A stretch of 64,000 bases of DNA from Xiphydria camelus (taxonomy: Eukaryota > Arthropoda > Insecta > Hymenoptera > Xiphydriidae): positions 26,646,684 through 26,710,683 of the forward strand of contig OY783198.1 of the NCBI GenBank assembly GCA_963678675.1. Direction: 5' to 3'. The notes beneath the pieces were generated by a model that was given only the letters and a program-made list of their open reading frames with translations, searched no databases and had not been told where the DNA came from. Each line of letters starts with the position of its first letter. Position 1 is the stretch's first letter. Below are positions 12,385 to 23,775 of this stretch, in pieces. Both the position numbers and the translations under genes were made by a program.

Positions 12385-12645
12385 CACTGAGAAAGATAAC
12401 TTGGACAAAATGACAAAACGCGCCTGGATAAACGAGTTCAGTTATTCTAATCAAGATACTAGTAAATTGAACCAAATATTTAATTATTTTAATTACATGT
12501 TTAGTCTTTCCAACTACACGTTTAGTTGTTCTAACCAGAAAATGGTCAATTTAACCCAACAGACGGAGGATCCATATTTCATCAAACGGTTTGGTTATAG
12601 TCTCCAGGATTTTGGTTTGATTGACCAGGTTTTTTTTTCTCAATG
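12385..12645. mobile_element. Tc1/mariner-type MITE, 21-bp-repeat subfamily copy 2
   Basis: TIR CACTGAGAAAGATAACTTGG left, ending TTTTTTTTCTCAATG right, with TA on both sides. 261 bp. Internal units such as TTTAGTTATTC.AACCAAA recur with a period near 21 bp. Because 21 is divisible by three, one frame reads as a repetitive asparagine/tyrosine/serine peptide (FSYSNQ-like); the same frame is open in the 50575 copy. I regard this as a by-product of the repeat, not a gene. Confidence 0.85.
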
Positions 12646-13843
12646 TAACAAGTACATCGCGCTTCACACATTCGTAAAGCTAAAATATTCCGCCGCGGAG
12701 AGGTCGCGATTGAGTTCTCCGTAGCGCTCTCGCACACATTTTTCTCCGTCGACAAATTCGCCGACACACGTACATATTTAAAGGTCGTCCCGGGATCGGG
12801 AATTCGGGTAGCCGCGTCGTTCGAATATTCAGAGGGGCTCCGGGTGTGTCCCGGTATAATTATACTCTTAAATTAGGCAATCCTCGTGCGATACGATTTA
12901 ATTGCCAGATACGAGCGCTATCGTGATTTGTGAGGTGTGATAGGTGTCGAGATCGTGGAAATGAATTGGAGGCGCGGTGGAAATCGATCGAGTTAATCGA
13001 CTTGTAACATTCAAATCCGTGAGGAGATATATCAGCACGGAGCTCTCTATTTTTCTCATACCATTTACCGAAATTTACATTTCTTCCACAAAATATCCAG
13101 AATCAATAAATACGAACGCTTTTATTTTTTGTTAGTCGACGAGTCGAATTTTCGATCGCCACGCCCACTTTGACGTTTTCGCTCGATTGTTTCCTCAGCT
13201 GTGAATTCAATTCAAAATGTTCAACACGTCGAAATACAGCCTCCGAAAGATTACTTCCACCCGCGCTCTACAAGAAGTTCGCGAATAACGACACCCCGTC
13301 TAAATCTGTACGCGCCTATCGCACCGCGCCGATCGCTGCAGTCGTTTCGCAAACCGCCGATGAATATCTCTCCGCGCAAACTTTCGCAAAACGATCTCGC
13401 ACCGCCAATCGTCGAGCATTCCCGCACGAAAGTTCGCCCCTGGCGCACCTCCCGGCAAAAAGGACAATTCGGCGCGGGGACCAGTAATAAACGCGATCGC
13501 GGGCGTTTCCCGCCCGCGAGAACGCGAGTTAGCTTCGCGGCACGTACTCACGTACGTATTTACGCGAAACGACGAGCGGTATGCCACCGCAGCGCTCTCT
13601 CGGTGTCGCGGCACTGCGCGCCGAGCGAACACGTGTACACCCGCGCGTATACGTGTACCCGACCTACACACGCGCGCGCGATAACGCCGAAGCTCGCCGC
13701 CTTCGCGTTGGCGACTCGTTACGTTGATAAGTTCAATTCGCGCGAGAGAGCGGGGGATTCCTTGGGAGAGGAGAAAAACGCGTTAGAGTGCTAACGACCC
13801 GCGGCGACCTGGAAGAAGTCAAAAAGTTCTTTATCCCCGTTTT
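12646..13843. other. CpG-rich DNA, no gene recognised
   Basis: Overlapping chance open frames on both strands at 13170-13800. Nothing recognisable. Confidence 0.35.
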
Positions 13844-13873
13844 TTCTCTTTCTCTCTCTCTCTCTCTCTCTTT
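13844..13873. repeat. (TC)n microsatellite
   Basis: TC dinucleotide run with one interruption. Confidence 0.9.
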
Positions 13874-13881
13874 GTCCAACG

Positions 13882-14244
13882 TTTACTCGTTATCATTATT
13901 ATTTCTTTATTTCTTATATTTGTTCATTCTTGTATTTGTTTATTTCTTATTTTTTATTCTTACCGTTATAGTTACTGTTTCAGTTACCAAACTCCTTGGC
14001 CAATTTTATCGTGTAGCTAAATTTTTACCGCGCTGTCGCTTACATCTTCGCACCGCCTAGATATATATATATAGGTAGTCATTTTGCCGATGTTTCTATC
14101 TGATGTTTTTATTGTTAGTTCTTAACTTCATTTACTCGTTATCATTATTATTTCTTTATTTGTTTATTTCTTATATTTGTTTGTTCTTATATTTGTTTAT
14201 TTCTTATTTTTTATTCTTACCGTTATAGTTACTGTTTTAGTTAC
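13882..14244 (+). repeat. Direct repeat pair in T-rich retrotransposon-like 3' sequence
   Basis: The block from TTTACTCGTTATCATTATTA to GTTATAGTTACTGTTT occurs at 13882-13987 and again at 14131-14244, 249 bp apart, with a small insertion in the second copy. It lies directly upstream of the retrotransposon-like 3' end at 14364, so these may be reiterated 3' UTR units or two tandem insertions. No coding capacity is visible. Confidence 0.75.
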
Positions 14245-14334
14245 TTACTTACTTACTTAGTTATTTACTTTATTTTTGTACCTTACTTATTTACTTATTG
14301 TTACTCATGTTACCATGACTTACTTATTGCTAGT

Positions 14335-14445
14335 TATTTGCTTTAAAATGTACTTCCTTTGTGTGCTCTTAGAGGGCTTGCCCTAGAGCAAAATAAACGC
14401 TTCTTCTTCTTCTTATTCTTCTTCTTATTCTCTTAATTTTATCTT
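14335..14445 (+). mobile_element. Retrotransposon 3' end, copy 1: stem-loop, AATAAA, TTC-rich tail
   Basis: The sequence TGCTCT ... AGAGCA (14364-14390) can fold as a stem with an inner GGGC/GCCC pairing. It is followed at once by AATAAA (14392) and a CTTCTTCTTC tail. Two other copies (14617 and 58931) keep the layout with changed but still pairing stem bases. This fits the 3' end of a non-LTR retrotransposon or a SINE using the same machinery; no coding part of such an element remains here. Confidence 0.6.
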
Positions 14446-14616
14446 CCCCTGATCTCAGTTTTAACCTTACTTGGTTTTATCGGTGTTGCTACGTGAGCTG
14501 ATCTGTTAGGCTTTCTTTTAATCTTACCTTAACCTACTTGGTTTTTATTTTTTCAAATTTTTGTTCTTTCAATTTTTGATAATTTTAATCTTCTTCGGGT
14601 TTCTCTGTTCATTTCA

Positions 14617-14700
14617 TTATATATGTGCTCTCAGGAGACCTTGGCTTACAATTAGAGCACGAGTGAATAAACGGTTCTTTTTCCCTCTTCCTCTCTCGCG
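14617..14700 (+). mobile_element. Retrotransposon 3' end, copy 2
   Basis: GTGCTCT (14635) pairs with AGAGCAC (14654), with a longer loop than copy 1, followed by AATAAA at 14666 and a pyrimidine-rich tail starting CGGTTCTTTTTC. Same orientation as copy 1 and about 270 bp downstream. Confidence 0.5.
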
Positions 14701-15181
14701 CATGCACTCTCTCACACCCTCTTTTCCCCATCGAATCTCTCCCGCTTTGCGCGTGATGTCAGTGTCTAATAAATGTAATTGTTTCGACTTTCTTTTTTCT
14801 CTCACTCTTCCTCCTCCTCCCTTTCGTTTATTCGTCTCGCTCTTTGCCTCCCTCCCCTCACATACACAATCTCTCATACCGCGGAGTAGGTACGTCTCGC
14901 GCCGGGCGTACCTATATACATGAAACAATTTTAACGACGTCGCACTTCTTGCCAACCGTTATGACCCGCGCTCGGATAATCCAATTTTACCGCGGGATAA
15001 TCACTGTTACGGGCGCGTTTTAGGACCGAATGACATCGTCAACATCATCGACGCATTACTTTTTCGTTACACGCGCGATTCATTCGCGTCGCAGGACGTG
15101 GCGCGTAACGCGAGGCACGTGTACGCAACGAAGAGCGATATGTGGTTCGATCGATTTATTTGCGGCAGTCGTCGTCCCTCC

Positions 15182-15196
15182 GGGGGGGGGGGGGGG
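15182..15196. repeat. G15 homopolymer
   Basis: Fifteen consecutive G. Confidence 0.95.
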
Positions 15197-15648
15197 TTCT
15201 GTGATCAAAGTATTATTATACCGTAATATAAAGTGTACTCTGTATTCATAATCAATAATCATTAATCAGAATGTCTTATGCGCATTCATTGACCAGTTAC
15301 TAGAAAGCGGTGAAAATCGCGTTGCATCTCTCCCCCCTTTTTTAGAACTCTCTCAATCCGCCGCCTTTTTACAGCCGCGCGCTGCCTTCGAGAGTCTTCC
15401 TCGAGATCTCGTCTTCACATATGCGCGGGGGTGCCTCTCAAACGTGGATTTATCGATTGCGCGTTTTTCTCAGGAGAGCCCCGTTATTTTTTTTCCTCCG
15501 CGCGGCAAAGGCGCGCGCGCGTAGAGAGCGAGTGAGAGAAGGAGCGGTTGTAACCTTGGGAGAGAGAGTGGGCCGTAAATACCTACAGCCAGGGGAGGCT
15601 GGTTTTTCTTTCTCTCCCTTCCTTTCTTTCTTTCTTCCTCCCTTCCTT

Positions 15649-15661
15649 CCCCCCCCCCCCC
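15649..15661. repeat. C13 homopolymer after a TTTC/TTCC tract
   Basis: A C13 run preceded by about 45 bp of pyrimidine-only repeats. Confidence 0.9.
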
Positions 15662-16309
15662 ACTTTTCACTTCACGTGTAATTCGGAGTAACAAAGTAAT
15701 TTTCGCGCTCCACGCTCTTTTCCTCCCTCGTCGTCACTCCCTCGAGTTTTCCACTCCCCCGAAATATTCGCGAAAACCGCGGCGCGCTTCTCGTCGCGCC
15801 CGAGAAGAATCGCGGCGATCGACGCGCGCAACAGCTGTTGAACGCGCGGGTAACCGTCACCGACGCGACTTCGGTTCACCGTCCGCGTTCCTCTCCTTTT
15901 TTCCTCCCTCGTTATGTACTCCGCGCGCGCGCGCAGTCAATGGGAGAGAGCGGCAGACGCGTCCGGCGCGGCCGTCAGTTTCGGGTTTCTCGTCGTAACA
16001 CGAGCTTTTAGGACCACATTCGCCCTGGACCGGGATGCTGCGCGTGTCCACCTCAAAGGACGATCTCGTTCGCGCCGTCCGAAGCCTGCGCACGTCGACG
16101 TCGGACTTTATAGGGAATTTTATATTCGTCTTGTGTCGCGCGCGTCGGTTGGCTACGGAGAGCGAGATACCTGCATCCGTCTGAATAGGTAGACGCCGGG
16201 CTCATGGGTGGATCGGAGCGTTGCATATGGTGATGCTCTCTTGCTCGTAAAATGCATCTCATGTATATATTCATCGGCGGCTTCGTCGTTGAGCTACTAT
16301 TTTACCTTT

Positions 16310-16322
16310 CCCCCCCCCCCCC
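16310..16322. repeat. C13 homopolymer
   Basis: Thirteen consecutive C. Confidence 0.95.
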
Positions 16323-17499
16323 TTCTCGAAACGCCGCGCCGCGGCATCGCGCTCTGCTACGATCGATTCGCGCGCGCGTATCACAAAGTGCGAGCGACGA
16401 AAACGATCGTAGTCGTCGGTGAGAAGGGAGATTAACGTTTGAGGGTGTTGCGGAGAAGGGGATGTTGACACGGGCTCCTCAAAGACGTTGGCCCCTGATC
16501 GCCATGTTGAGAAATGTTTGCGAGAGGCCACCTATATGGGACGAATACCGTCAGCGTCTCTGAAATTCGACGAGGAACGATAATCGAATTATCCCGAGGC
16601 TTTCGTCGATGCTACCGAGTTACGCGGGTCCCGTTGCGCGCTCGCTCGAGGGTAGTCGACTCGATATACTTGGCCCGCCTCGCGCGGGGAACTCCCACGT
16701 ACGCTAAATGTGCCGCTCTCGTGGTTTCTCATCCTCCCTTTGTGCAGGTTCTTGCGTATAGCTCGTCGCGACGGCGTCGTAGAAAGAACTTGCTTCGAAA
16801 GCTAAAGCTCTCCGGTTAATCGCGAGCCGTGAACGATGAATTGGTTGAAAACCGACAACGAGTCGGCTAGGTATAAGCCGAGGAAACTGGAAATTGTACT
16901 CGTCACGGAGGATTAACGATACTGTAATTAAGTGAGACTTTTTATCATCGTTGTAATTAACGGTTATCGCCGTAGCGAAACACCGTGGTTGACGTTTCGC
17001 GTTATACGCGATTAACCTTCCCTGCGTTGTAACTAGTTACGACTATCGGCGCGTAGTCGAGTCCTCGTAAATACTGAAAAAGGTGACATTTTTCCTCGTC
17101 TGTCCAGTTCTACTTTCTCCGTCTCCTTATTTAAGCGATAAATCGGCGCCGACGGGACAAAAGGGTTGTAGGTGGTACGAGAAAGGTGGGTACCAGAGTA
17201 CCTGCGGTACTTGTCCATTTACGACGTGGAGTTCTCGAGAGCTCGCGAGAGAAATGGAGAACGGAAGGGGCGGTGGTGCGGGAGAAAGAGAGGACGAGAG
17301 AGACGGAAATCCGAGAGCGTAATGGAAATGGCAATTTGCAGACGTGGTACGCGGCGTTCCCGCGAATCCGATCAAATTTATCGCTGCTCGATACAAATTG
17401 GCTCTCTCGTCCGAGTTTATCAACCCCGGCGAGAAGAGTTATGCGTCGCGAGGGTGCCCAGGAAACTATCGAAAGCCCTCTCCGTCCTCGTCGCTCGTT

Positions 17500-17960
17500 G
17501 TCGTTGCTCGTTTCTTCGCAGACGCGGTGAAATTGCATCATCGCGCTGCATAATTTTAACGTTTTGACATTTGACATCAATTTGCAGTGAAATTTCGTTT
17601 GATCGGAATCGAAGGAAAAAAAAACTCGTTGAAATGATTTTTTATCACGTCTGTCATTCTCTTCTTTTGCAGTAATGGAATTACGTTATCGCGCGCTGTA
17701 TAATTTTAATGCTTCAAGACATCTATTTGCACTGGAATTTTATCTCGTCGGAATCGAAGGAAAAAAACTCGTGGAAATTATTTTTTATTACGTCCATCAC
17801 TTTCCTCTCTCGCAGTAGTTTGATCACACGATCGCGCTGCATATTCGCTATATTTCACGAGCTAACGTCTATTTGCACTGGAATTTTGTTTCGTCGGAAT
17901 CGAAGGAAAAAAAGTCGTTGAAATAATTTTTCATTACGTCTATCACTTTCCCCTCTCGCA
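17500..17960. repeat. Tandem repeat, unit about 146 bp, roughly three copies
   Basis: The landmark CGGAATCGAAGGAAAAAA starts at 17603, 17749 and 17895, exactly 146 bp apart. Each unit also contains CGCGCTG(C/T)AT, an ATTTGCA(C/G)TGGAATTT-like block and a pyrimidine tract ending GCAG or GCAC (near 17520, 17670, 17815 and 17960) that resembles a 3' splice site. Units differ by substitutions and small indels, so the array is old. No open frame runs through it. Confidence 0.85.
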
Positions 17961-18231
17961 CACACTGTAGTTATATTGCCCCCCGGATACATGTATACGT
18001 AATATATAGCTCCCGGAGTAGAAATGGCGTGTATGCACTTTATACACGAAGTAGCCTGCAGTTACGAGAGTGCAAGTACCTTATGCATGAGGCAAGAAGT
18101 TGTGCAAGCGGGGAATGCGAACGCTTCGTATATAGGTAGGCATGCGCGGGGGTGGGAGAATTTAGGAAAGTGCATTTTCCGTGAGATTTTATACGCGAGG
18201 GGGGACGGTAAATTGAAACGCGCCGGGAAGA

Positions 18232-19175
18232 CCCTTGGCAAAGTTTTCCATTGAGTGTTTAATGGTAATGAATGGGACTTAAAGGTAATCAATGGGATCG
18301 CAATGGAAATTCAGAGGGAAAAATGAAATAGCACTTTCTACCATTCAATATAAATGGGAATCCACTGGCAAATCAGTGGGAAATATTGAAGGGTATGTAT
18401 TCCCATTCGTTACCAATGGAGGACCAATGGCAAGTTACTGGGAACATTTAAGTGGTATTTTGTTCCAATGGTAACTAATGGGAGTCCAATGGCAAATAAC
18501 GGAGTTCCATGCGGAAGCCGGTTACGACTAGACGCGTCGCGGATCGATCGCAGGAAACAGTGCCGATACAGCGATATTACAGGATAATCGCAGCGATTTT
18601 TCGGATCAGGGGAGAGCAGAGCGTGCCGCCAGCAAGAACACGCAGGAGGAAGAGAGGGGACTGCTCTAGATTTCAAAGGAGGGTTTCAAAAAAGTTAAAA
18701 GAAAAGGTGAGGTTAGGGGAAGATGGGCAGTGGAAGAGGAGGTGGAGCACGCGGGGGGATGATTCGGGCGCCGTCGGATCAGGAAAGTCGGAAAAAGCCG
18801 AGGGGACAGCGGGAAGACCGACCGAGGCGCCAGAAGGAAAGCGGAGGAAAGGCAGACCAAGAAGCGCGAACAGAGATGACGCGGCTGCGGCTGCGGCCAC
18901 GGGCGGTCTTGGACACAAATAGCTAAGTAAAGTATCACTCAACAAATGGGAAATAGATGATTATAATTGAATGGGAATTAATTCCATTTCACGAATGGTA
19001 ATGTCAACGGTATGAAAACACCATTAAACGAATGGGAAAATAAATGGGATGTCGAATGGTAGTATAAGTGGGAAAGATACCATTGGCAAAACCCCATTGA
19101 TTTACCTTTGACAGACTGTCAGTGGTATCCAATGGGATTTTTTAAATGGTATTTAATGGGAGACTTAGCCAAGGG
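18232..19175. mobile_element. F4: 944-bp CCC-type element with 2-bp duplication
   Basis: TIR CCCTTGGCAAAGTTTTCCAT on the left; the right end is the inverted complement of CCCTTGGCTAAGTCTCCCAT. GA lies on both sides, a 2-bp target duplication. About 250 bp at each end is filled with loosely spaced AATGGGA / CCATT units, like subterminal transposase-binding repeats. The middle (about 18500-18930) is different: GC- and purine-rich, with a basic open frame. The TIR resembles F1 (CCC..GGC..AAA.TT). It is interpreted as a mid-sized, probably non-autonomous relative of F1. Confidence 0.75.
18509..18922 (+). CDS. Basic open frame with AT-hook-like motif inside F4 (function unknown)
   Basis: A 137-residue frame lying wholly in the unique middle of the F4 transposon. 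It is rich in Lys/Arg with some Glu. KRRKGRPRSANR (residues 111-122) has the GRP core of an AT-hook flanked by basic residues, followed by an alanine run (125-130). A comparable basic frame with KSKVGRPSNAER is found in the other large CCC element (51843-52055). It could be a remnant of the transposon's own DNA-binding protein, a piece of retrotransposon ORF1 captured between the ends, or a chance frame in purine-rich DNA. I recognise no catalytic domain. The start is simply the first ATG. Confidence 0.25.
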   Translation: MRKPVTTRRVADRSQETVPIQRYYRIIAAIFRIRGEQSVPPARTRRRKRGDCSRFQRRVSKKLKEKVRLGEDGQWKRRWSTRGDDSGAVGSGKSEKAEGTAGRPTEAPEGKRRKGRPRSANRDDAAAAAATGGLGHK

Positions 19176-19990
19176 GATTTCTAGCAATTTTCTAGCTTCT
19201 CGAGGACGGCAAGTCCTCCGCGCAAATATGTACTTTCGTTTCATCGCGAGTGGAATTGCACGATGCGATTGTACTTTGATAACGTCGAGATCGTTTGAAC
19301 GAAGCGTTCCCTCGATTGATCGAATTCATCGCACATTTTCGATTGTCAATCCGCGCCACTCGGAATATCACCGCGAACCAAGTTGCACCAGTCGCGGTGC
19401 TCCGGTTAATTTGCGAGGCGATGTTCAACGTCCGATCGCAACATTGACGTGCGACGTGCACCTCGTTTCTTGCACCAGCGGCACTCGCTGCAGGCGATAC
19501 GTGCCGTCAGGTACAGGTGAGCGCTTATGCGTACGCGCTCTCCGGCAGATGCATCACGGATACGCGTCGTACGCGCGCTCCCCGTGCTCGTTATATTACC
19601 GTGGCATACGCGATATACGCCGCGCGAGTTTATATACACGCGCGCGCGTACGCGGCTACGTGGTATACGGTTGTCGACGTCGCTACGCGAGCGCCTCTCG
19701 CGCGGATTTAGATATCGCGCCCCGGTTATACTGCCGCGAATTTGCATCGTAATTTATTCGCTCGCGCAATTTCCGCAATGCGGTACGTCGAACGCACCCG
19801 CGCGTGCGGCAATAAAGAGACGCGTGTACGCGTACTCACGGAAGACGTGAAAATCGAAGAGCGCAACGAATCGGAGCGCCGACGGTTTATCACGATTGCG
19901 GGTGTTATCCGCGAGTTGTGCGAATTGCCGATGACGTCGGCCGCGCGAGAGAGGGCGGCTGCTGGCTGCGTATCGCGTGATTTTTCGAAA
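19176..19990. other. CpG-rich DNA, no gene recognised
   Basis: Overlapping long open frames on both strands (for example 19108-19752 plus and 19406-19747 minus) are Arg/Ser/Tyr-rich and typical of CGCGTA-type composition. Confidence 0.4.
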
Positions 19991-20481
19991 CCCAAGCGGA
20001 ATGGTTCTGTATGGTTTGTATACTCGTATAGTCCGTATACGGACTCGGTCGTATGTGGATTATACACGATTTCTACACCATATGAGGCTAAGCTTCCTTT
20101 CCAGGAAAGAAACTCGAATCTCTATTATCTCGTTATCAATGAACTTTTGGCCTACATCGATATGAGACACTTTGTTACAGATAGAAAGGTAATTTTCTAA
20201 AAAGTGTTACATAAATATGAGCCAGAAGCTCATAGATAATGAGATAACAGCGATTCGAGTTTTTCTCCTGGCGAGTAAGTTTAGCCTCGTACGATATAAA
20301 CCACATGTGGACTAAACATTGCATGAATACAAGACTATATATGAATTATTTGAATCTTTGCGTAATCTATGTACAGTCCACATATGTGGTTTATGCAGAA
20401 ATCATATGATATATTGTAATCTATATAGAACAAAATTCATGTATGGACTGTATATAATCCATATAGAACTTTTCCGCCTGG
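19991..20481. mobile_element. F1 MITE copy 3, interrupted by a foldback element
   Basis: Left end CCCAAGCGGAATGGTTCTGT, right end ACTTTTCCGCCTGG (one terminal G short), with AA on both sides. The body shows F1 signatures (ATATGGACTATAC, AGTCCACATATG). The 217-bp element at 20079-20295 splits it; without that about 274 bp remain. Confidence 0.85.
20079..20295. mobile_element. Foldback MITE 'CATATG', copy 1, nested in F1
   Basis: TIR CATATGAGGCTAAGCTTCCT left, with the inverted complement ending TTTAGCCTCGTACG right. The inverted repeats continue inward through CCAGGAAAGAAACTCGAATC and its complement. It matches 22583-22797 along its whole length, with modest divergence. Non-coding. Confidence 0.85.
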
Positions 20482-20969
20482 AAATCCAGCAAACGGCTCC
20501 GCTTGTGTCAATTAGACTCTCTACAGATTCGCGGCGTTCGCACGAATCCGAAAAAAAAACGTGTATCGCGGTTTAACGAACGCGTCAAACTTTTATACGG
20601 GTTTTTAAACACCGCGGATATATACCACTGCGTGGGCGGTTCTTTATTTGCATTCGCGTCGTAACTATAGTTATATCACTATCCCGAGCAGAATTTGCCG
20701 TTTATAAATAATGCAGCGTTTGTTACCGCCGTTAACAACAATGCCGACGATATCGCCCGTGCATCCAATTACACCCTATAGACAACCCGCGCGCAGCGCT
20801 TTTCCATAGCCTGTAACGCGTGTCGTTACATCGCGCGCGTGTATTTATGTATATATACCCACGCGATTTTACGAGCACTCTGCGTACTGCGGGGTCGTTG
20901 TAAACCGAACGATTCACGCAGATACGAGCTCGCGCTTACGAATCTCGTTACGTCTCTCGATCCGCGCTC

Positions 20970-21021
<52 letters not shown>

Positions 21022-21420
21022 CCTGGGATATCGAGCCCCTCGCGTCGCCAGCTCGAGAGGCACTTCGCGTTTCAGCCGCGGCACGGCGATGCGGGTACGA
21101 ACTGACGCGAGGCTATTCTCGCGCGTAAACCAAACGGTTACAAAGCTCGAGATCGCTCAGCGGCCGCGCGCCGAATCCTTCCCGGCCGCCTCGCAGTTGC
21201 GATCGTTCTTTTTCGGTAGGTATAGTACACACACACACAGCGCGACGGCTTACTCGCCATGGGCTCGTCGTCGGGTCGCCTCTCTTTTCTCGTGAATTTC
21301 TCTTCCGCGGCATCGCAATAATGCTCCTCTTTCGCGATTCCGCGTTCAATCGAGAAGCGTTCATTTGTCAGATCGGTGACCGGGACTCTCGCGTAGTTCC
21401 GCCTCTTCGTGTCATATTTA
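20482..21420. other. CpG-rich unique DNA with a (CT)n tract
   Basis: No gene recognised. A 47-bp (CT)n microsatellite lies at 20973-21019. Confidence 0.4.
20973..21019. repeat. (CT)n microsatellite, about 23 units
   Basis: Uninterrupted CT dinucleotides. Confidence 0.95.
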
Positions 21421-21844
21421 CAGTCGAACCTTGATCATCCGAATTAATTGGGACGGGACCGCGTTCGGATAATCAGAAATTCGGATAATCGAAGAAGTAT
21501 TTTGCAGCCTGGGACTGAAGAACTGATAGCGTGAATTTTATGTTAAAACATTGTTTTTCATTCATTTAACAAATCACTGGATATTGGAATATAATTAATT
21601 GACGATAAAATTAGAAGTTTTTAATCGATCACACGAGTCTGAAGTAATCGTACGTCTTTGGCTAACTTATGCTTGCACTCGCAATCATACATAGTACGAA
21701 AAATCGCTCGAAAAATCTCAGTACAATTCCGTTTCCGGAGAATAAGCCGTACTAGATGTTACAAAAAAAAAAGAAGTACTTGTATTGAAAAAATTACGCA
21801 ATGAAAAAATTTCTAATTTAATTCGGATAATCGAGGTTCGACTG
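21421..21844. mobile_element. pogo/Tigger-like MITE
   Basis: TIR CAGTCGAACCTTGATCATCC left and the inverted complement ending TCGAGGTTCGACTG right, with TA on both flanks. Subterminal TTCGGATAATC is repeated near both ends. 424 bp, AT-rich interior, no transposase frame. The CAG start, the TA duplication and the CGAACC..GAT.ATCCGAA core fit pogo/Tigger elements. Confidence 0.85.
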
Positions 21845-22582
21845 TATTTTACGCGCGCGCTCGATGACTTTCGAAGTAAAGAACGGCGAGACGAGATCCT
21901 GTATCCCGCGTGCGGATATAGCGAGGGGGAATAGAGGGAGTGACCGACTTGGTGGGGGAGTGTAACGTCGCCGCGTGGCGAGGGAATGAAATAGAGGCGG
22001 TGTGGATCTCCGTGCCAGATGCCATGAACCGCTGCCAAAGGAACAAAAGCGGTAAACGCTGTGAGTTTGGCATGAAAACAACGCTAGTTAAGATTCCACG
22101 TTCGCCGCCCGCGTCTCCTCCTCCGGCCTCTCCCCCCTCTCGACTCCTTTCGTTTTGCGGTTGTGGACCATGCCGCCGCCGCCGCCGCTGCTGCAGTTGC
22201 CGCTTGGGGATCCTACAAGTGGTCGACCCTGGCCCACAGTCTGGCGTCGAACCTCACCCCGCGGTCCGACGTCTGCGGCCGTCGGCGCAAGGGCCCTTTT
22301 GCGCTCGCGCTTCGAATATCTTCGAGATCGAATCTCTTTCCGTCGCAGAGGGAGAGAGCTGTTCAAATTTTCTTCGGTTTTTTGACATTATTAACTTTAT
22401 CACGTGCGATATCGCGATCGAGTATTCGCTCCTGGAATTCTATAGAATTATTTTCATATAAATATCACAATACAGATTCAACCGTTGGTATTTCGCGTTT
22501 CGAATGTTTCTTTCTGAAAATTACTCACCGCCTTCCACGAGAGAGGATTCAAATTTTCAGGCAGCCATACACGCAGCTATAC
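21845..22582. other. CpG-rich DNA, no gene recognised
   Basis: A GCC/GCT-rich patch lies near 22165-22205. Frames on both strands overlap. Nothing recognisable. Confidence 0.35.
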
Positions 22583-22797
22583 CATATGCGGCTAAACTTA
22601 CTCGCCAGGAAAGAAACTCGAATCACAATTGTCTCATTATCGATGAACCTCAGGCCTACATCGATATAAGACTTTCTTCGTTACAGATAAAAATGTAATC
22701 TTCAGAAAGTATTGCATAAATATGAGCCGAAAGCCCATAGATAACGAGATAATAGCGATTCGAGTTTCTTTCCTGGCGAGAAAGTTTAGCCTCATAT
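22583..22797. mobile_element. Foldback MITE 'CATATG', copy 2
   Basis: TIRs CATATGCGGCTAAACTTACT and the inverted complement ending AGTTTAGCCTCATATG. Full-length match to 20079-20295. Not inside an F1 copy, so it shows the element's ends independently of any host repeat. Confidence 0.85.
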
Positions 22798-23775
22798 GAT
22801 GTAACTATCTACAAACCGCGCGACTCTCTGTCATCTTTACTCCCCGTTAATCCCTAAATAGTATCCCGCGATTCCTGTAAGAAACGAAAGTAACCGGCGA
22901 TTCCGAGGCCGGGGAATGCACCGGCGGTCTCGCGCGGGTTGCGCCACTGCCGTGGAATTATCGGGCTCGGCCTGCAACCGACTCTCTTCTCCGTTGCGCG
23001 CGCTCGTGGGCTCGGAAGAAAATACCGGTCCGAGATCTCGAGGCAGGTCGATTGTTTCGACTGGAATCTCGAGAGGCGTGTGCACCGGCCGAGCCGTGCG
23101 GCGGCGCTCGTGTCCCGCGTAGCATCCGGTACCCGCAGCGTCCACCCTACGCGGCGCGTCGAAGTGCAGCGGCGACACGAGTCGACGAATGCGGCGAGAC
23201 CCGAGCACCGAACTCGCGTACGCGCCGAGCGGATAATATTCGCATCCCCCGCGCGAGCAAAGTATCCGTGTCGCGTGCTGCAGTTCGTCGCAGCGTGAAT
23301 CGACAACGTCGCGGCGCACTGCAGCGGACGGCAGATGGTGCAACCACGATGGAAGAGCTTTTCGCGTGCGCGGAATTCGTAGTCGGTCGCGATACGGGGT
23401 GGAAAAGTAGGTGCTGCGGCGGCCATAAATTTCGGGGGGTTTCGTGTGGATTTTGCATCTCTTTTTTTTCCGGATCAAGTCGAATAGCGGCTTCCCGCTT
23501 GCGCGCAGGAGATTCCGCGGGGAGTTTCTCCGCGTTCGCGGGTGACCTACGTGATGCGTAATACCTTCTCACAACCGCAGCTTTTGTCCGTACATCTGAT
23601 ACGTTTTTCGAGCATTAGCAATCTGCAGCGTGACTCGTGTATAGATAAGCGCATCGTCGACTTTTGAAACGATCGAACGATCGGTCGACTCTGTATATCT
23701 ATAAATGGAGTTTCGATCGCGTACTCATACACACGCGTATAACCGCGTACGCGTGTGTATCAACGGATCTGCAAT
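22798..23775. other. CpG-rich DNA, no gene recognised
   Basis: Frames of up to 213 codons are open on both strands simultaneously (22837-23478 minus, 22939-23298 and 23052-23561 plus), the signature of stop-poor composition and not of coding. Confidence 0.4.

Larger units (their letters stand above)
14700..17499. other. CpG- and pyrimidine-rich DNA, no gene recognised
   Basis: Contains homopolymers at 15182-15196 (G15), 15649-15661 (C13) and 16310-16322 (C13). Open frames are short and overlap on both strands. Nothing recognisable. Confidence 0.35.

Noticed and set aside
12401..12724. 107-codon frame that looks Asn/Tyr-rich
   Set aside because: It is the 21-bp internal repeat of a MITE read in frame.
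22163..22205. GCC/GCT-rich patch that could encode an alanine or proline run
   Set aside because: Short, without flanking recognisable coding sequence or splice evidence.
22837..23478. 213-codon minus-strand frame
   Set aside because: Several frames open at once, typical of composition and not coding.
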